Origin: Crocodylus rhombifer
Lineage: Eukaryota; Chordata; Crocodylia; Crocodylidae
Direction: 5' to 3'
Length of the DNA: 64,000 bases
Assembly (NCBI GenBank): GCA_038503035.1
Contig: JAVSML010024260.1
Coordinates: forward strand, 124,001 to 188,000
Shown here piece by piece: positions 60,130 through 64,000 of the stretch; positions within the stretch are counted from its first letter, which is position 1; each line of letters opens with the position of its first letter. A model generated the notes under the pieces. That model searched no databases. It was not told the origin of the DNA and saw nothing but the letters and a program-made list of their open reading frames with translations. The position numbers were made by a program, and so were the translations under genes.

Positions 60130-60545
60130 ATCTCTGCATCCCGGGACACCTTGTCATTTGCCTTTTATATTTTGTGCCTTTTTATATTTCACCAACCAGT
60201 CTTGTTTGCTCTTCTGCTTGTGTTTTATATTTTGTTAACCCTGTCTTTTGTCAATGATTGTAAGTGTCTAACCTTTGTTGAATCCTGCCCCCTTGGGGCA
60301 TTGTAGTGTCCACAAACCCTTTGATTTATGCCTGTTATGTTCCCAGTATTGTTCCCTCATTAAAAGGTATATGGTTAAGTCCCCATTGGTGGTCTGGCTC
60401 TGCCTATTAGGGGAGGAGAGTCCCTACACCTCCTGCAGTGCTTGTGCACCTGCTTTGATCCCTTCAATTGGAGAGGGGATACCTCTTGGAGTACCACCTG
60501 GGTTACTCTCTCCAATTTGTCCATATACTTTCTGTAGTGCACACA

Positions 60546-61173
60546 TACTCTAGATGTGTCATCTGTAGAACTGTGGGAACAGACAAACAAGCATGGTGGA
60601 AGGTGGAGCATTAAAGGGGGTTGCTCAGAAAAAGATCAAAACTGGCAGGGGGAGAGCAAAGAGAATATCAGACAAGTCAGAAGGATATAGGAGGTCAGGA
60701 ATTGAATGGCAGAGCACTTGAAAAGCATTATGGTGGCCCTAGGGAGTACATGGATAGCATCTGTGTAGCAGTGAGAGCTCAAATAAGGCATCTCTGTCAA
60801 TGGAAGCATGCAGAAAGCATCAACAACTGCACGTAGAGGTCTGTTTACTCATGAAAAACTGTCTTAAACAGAGCTTTTATCATAGTCACATAGGGTCAGA
60901 TCTTAAAGTGGTGTAAATCAATGTAGTGCTAATGACTTCAAAGCAGCCAACTAAGAAGTGCTTCAGATGATTGTTAATCTTTATGAAAATGGCAGGTTGT
61001 TTTGGAAATGGAAGTAATTAGTTTATCCCTGTAAAAACATATAATACAGGAGAAACATCAGTCATTAGTTTCTCCACTGATACTTCCAGCCTACCTATCC
61101 ATGCTGATGGTGTTCTGATAATTGTTGCCTAGGATGCAAAGAGAACAAGATCACCAATTTGGTTTTATGGCAC
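60546..61173. other. Spacer
   Basis: Contains, in reverse, a copy of the dispersed motif (TGATTTACACCACTTTAAGA then TCTGACCC, about 60899-60925). No gene is seen. Confidence 0.4.
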
Positions 61174-62325
61174 TGTGATGGGGGCCCTTACAAGGCCTCT
61201 TGAATGTCGGCCTTCCCACCTGTCTAGGGCAGCTTGCCCTCATTTTCCTGCCTCGTCTTGCTGTTACTACAATTAATGTAAAGTGTGGGAAGCTGCCCAT
61301 TACATGCCCTGATGCCTAGGGCATTATACATGGATCTGACCTTCCCTATACTGTGTCCCATGCCTCACAGATGGCATCCATATTACTACAGTGTCTCACA
61401 CTGTGACCCGTACTCCAGAATCTCACATGGGACTCTCGCTCTCCATTGGAGGTCTCAGGCACTGCCATTACACTGGGCTCCAAAATCATACCCCCTTACT
61501 GGGACTCACTCACTCATGCCCTCTTGATGGGGTTATTCTTTCGTCCTCTCACTGAGGCACCAACTCACAACCCCCCTTGGGGTTAACTCCCTGTACTGCT
61601 TGTGGGGCTAGCCTATGCACAGACCTTCAGCTTGCCCTTGTTGCCCTACTCTGCATACCCCAATGCAGCCCTTCAGGCCACCTCTCGTGACCCTACTCTG
61701 CACTGATATTGCATAGCCCTTCAGGCCACCCTTTTAGCCCTACTCTGTGCAACACATTCTCTTACTATGCCCCCTTACTGGGGCCAACACTCTGTCCCCT
61801 CACTGGGGTCAACTCTTCCACCCTCTCACTGGGGCCCTGGGGTCTTGCACCCTACAGGCTCAAGTGTCCGAAGATGTGCCTGACCCAGCTGCCTCCCTAC
61901 TGCCCACTAAATAGTGAGGGATGGGGCTATAAGGTCACCTGTCACTGGGGAGGCAACTGGCATGGCATTTCCTGGGCACCACCCTGCCATGGGTGGACCC
62001 ACCATGCCATCCTACACCAGCAGAGTGTAGTTTTCAGTCATGCCCCAAAACCAGGAGCTTTCTACCATCCCCATAGCTCCTGCCCTTACCTCCAAGATGT
62101 TCTGAGCAGCAACGCAACCAGGTGGTGTTCTTCTGGCTGCCAGCAGCAGACTGTTCTCTAAGCCCTGAGGGCCTGAGTTAAACTGGAGGGTGGTCCACCC
62201 CCTCCTCCAATCACACGGCCCTCCTGCAGTCATGTGACTGCCTCATCAGGGCTGGCCTGCACCTGCTGGCTGCTCTGCTGCCACTCTAAGCCCTTAAAGT
62301 AGCAGGCATCAATCAACCATTCATG
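61174..62325 (-). mobile_element. Solo-LTR-like element, copy C
   Basis: It starts near TGTGATGGGGGCCC. Shares with copy A, in the same order and orientation, CTGTCTAGGGCAGC, GGGAAGCTGCCCATTACATG, CCCATGCCTCACAGATGGCA, CCAGGAGCTTTCTACCATCC and CATAGCTCCTGCCCTTACCT. Towards the right, CTTAAAGTAGCAGGCATC matches the TTAAATTGGCAGGCATCC end of copy A. The right terminus and target-site duplication are not clear. An internal reiteration of 'cactggg.cc ... ccctact' blocks (61480-61860) makes it differ from A. Confidence 0.6.
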
Positions 62326-63473
62326 CAGAGTGTACTTTTTTTTTAAATGTATTTCATTGCTTCCCTGTTGGTGGGTAACTTTTGAACTCAAATCTTAGAG
62401 GAAATATGTTTTGTGTCACATTACAGTGCTCCTAAGCTACAGGTTATCCCTATAGTATGAAATCTTACGATAGAAAATTGTAACATAATCATGTGACTTT
62501 TCCATCATGCCTTTAGATTGCAATTAAACTTTCCTGAATGCCAACCACTAAAATTCCCTATCTTAGGAAAATTTACTTTAAGTCTACAAAATGATTTACC
62601 AAGAAATGTTGGGAGTACCACAAAATTAGTAATACACATCTGCTAAATGTTTCCTATTTTTTCCAACATATGTTATAAAAGATAAATGGATAATTTTAGA
62701 TGTCATATAAAATATTTAGTATGTATTATGCTTACTGCCATGCTGCAACTAGTCAAACATCTATTGAAGATGCTGTGAAAGGAATAAAAAAGTTGTAGGC
62801 ATATTCGCTAACAGAACTGGAAGAAATTTGTCATCTAAAGCTGTCTTTGGCAATAAGTGCAAATATGGCAATACCAGCATTTTATGTGAATTCTATCATT
62901 TTCTCTGACTTTTTCATCTGGAAAAAAATCAAAATACAGTTCCAAAACAGGCAAAGCATTTTGCATCAACATTTTCAAAATGGTTTTTTGGGGAACAATT
63001 TTTTTCTATTTTATTTCTGGATGTTGAGAAAATCAATACAAAGTGTTTCCATATCACCATTTAGATATGGCTTTAAATAGAGCTGGCTAGAAAATATTCA
63101 ATCAAGTGTTGTTGGGGAAAAAATATATTGATCAAAGGGATTTTTTTCACAAAAAAAATTTTACTTTCAATTGAAAACTTTTTAATTTATCTACATTTAT
63201 TCACCAAAACCAAATATTAAAAAACTATCATATTTTTGGTAGAAAAATTTCTGTGTTAAATCTGTTTCAGTGTTTCTAGTTCATAAGGAGATAACTAATA
63301 AATCCAGGATGATTAGAACTCCCTGATATATTGTTGTGCTACTAGTACAAACATGAGTCACAATTAATTTTCATCACTGGGCATACAAATTCAAAAACAT
63401 ACTCCAAAATTAAATGCATCACATGGCATCCCAATATAGGCTGTTACTTAGCAAGCTTGTGATTAAAAACAAG
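62326..63473. other. AT-rich spacer
   Basis: Very AT-rich with T- and A-runs. No gene is seen. Confidence 0.4.
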
Positions 63474-63481
63474 GCTTAGAG

Positions 63482-63715
63482 CAGATGTGGCCAACCTGAA
63501 GCACAGGTGCCACAAGAGACATGAGCAGCCTCTGTCTGTGGCATGTGGCAGACTAAGGGGATGGGCAGGGAGCACAAAGTAGAATAGTCTATCAGACAGG
63601 GACCACAGAATAGGAATCAGAAAGCTATTTTGTAAGGGAAAGGGATTGAAGTGGCACTCAGACCAGGTGCAGGGCTAAATTGTGGCATGCCTGCCAAAAA
63701 CGGTTGGCCCCACTG
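63482..63715. mobile_element. 234-bp hAT-like MITE (CAG..GTGGCCAACC ends)
   Basis: The left end CAGATGTGGCCAACC and right end GGTTGGCCCCACTG are inverted repeats starting with CAG. The flanks GCTTAGAG and TCCTAGAT agree at 5 of 8 positions, compatible with an old 8-bp duplication. It contains GGCATGTGGCAGACTAAGG and, in reverse, GGCAGGCATGCCACAATTTA. No coding capacity. Confidence 0.68.
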
Positions 63716-64000
63716 TCCTAGATCATATTCTTTGAGGTTTTGGAATACATGTCTGTAGCACATCTAGCACAATAAGAAGCCATGGCCTGGGTCTTTTTAA
63801 TTAGACCACTGCTGATTCAGAGGCCTTTAACTTCCTCAAGGGCATTTAGGTATCTTTTGCATTTTAAACTCTGATTTGCTTGTTTTTCCCACACATATTT
63901 GCTATATACAGAGATACATAGTGACTATCACAGTACCAATAAAATTCCATCTCAGCATTGAAATAAACATTTTTCTATACATTCTTCTAACTGTATTTAT
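63716..64000. other. Window end, non-coding
   Basis: AT-rich with no recognised feature. Confidence 0.4.

Larger units (their letters stand above)
59403..60545 (+). promoter_or_regulatory. CpG-rich promoter-like block: LTR of an endogenous retroelement or CpG-island promoter
   Basis: About 59430-60130 is the most CpG-dense stretch in the window. It contains a YY1-type site, a CRE-like site, a TATA box and a splice donor-like GTAAGT, in that order on the plus strand (listed separately). Possible LTR ends are TGTTGTGCA (59403) and TGCACACA (ending 60545), which are near-inverted, and ATTAAA (60359-60364) could be the polyadenylation signal. No target-site duplication was found and no protein is recognised downstream. 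A retroviral-type LTR is favoured slightly over a host promoter. Confidence 0.55.

Noticed and set aside
59726..60157. 143-codon minus-strand frame in the CpG-rich block
   Set aside because: High GC lowers stop density. The frame runs through promoter-like elements and has no domain.
32420..64000. First coding exon of the STK32-type gene, expected on the minus strand at higher coordinates
   Set aside because: No sequence encoding the conserved N-terminus was found by eye, including at the CpG-rich block, so no second exon is annotated.

Overview
The window looks like vertebrate, sauropsid and probably crocodilian, non-coding DNA. It is AT-rich single-copy sequence broken by CR1 LINE fragments, tRNA-derived SINEs, solo-LTR-like units and many hAT-like DNA elements with GC-rich interiors. 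CR1 copies end in the TCTATGAAA-type tail, and no mammalian L1 or Alu is visible. There is no bacterial-style gene organisation.

The only host coding sequence I can support is one 56-bp exon on the minus strand at 32365-32420. It encodes the start of a protein-kinase domain, including the glycine-rich loop, and has correct splice sites on both sides. It matches the STK32 (YANK) family, best STK32B or STK32C. I found no neighbouring exon on either side, so most of the window is probably two very large introns of that gene. Every long open frame in the window lies in a transposable element or in GC-rich repeat DNA.

Layout. 1-4.5 kb: a 1.9-kb GC-rich terminal-inverted-repeat element (775-2633), then a CpG-retaining retroelement-like segment (about 3200-4445). 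4.5-20 kb: mostly plain intronic DNA with a SINE (7.9 kb), an LTR-like block (15.6-16.4 kb) and a foldback MITE (17.1-17.4 kb). 20-32 kb: CR1 tails, MITEs, a GC-rich DNA element (23.4-24.4 kb), a clear CR1 3' end (25.0-25.3 kb) and a hAT element with a perfect 8-bp target-site duplication (29820-30704). 32-36.9 kb: the kinase exon, a MIR and CR1 tails. 36.9-42.3 kb: two more hAT elements with the same kind of ends as the 29.8-kb one, separated by an LTR copy. 43-51 kb: an antisense CR1 fragment, a small hAT element, a solo LTR with 5-bp flanks and an 83-bp-arm foldback element. 55-62.3 kb: a 3.2-kb antisense LINE of a second lineage, next to a CpG-rich promoter-like block (59.4-60.5 kb), then another LTR copy. 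The end of the window holds a small hAT-like element.

The repeat content is organised. Three hAT-like insertions share terminal modules but carry different GC-rich interiors. A family of about 1.1-1.25 kb LTR-like units occurs three times. Another terminal-repeat family also occurs three times.
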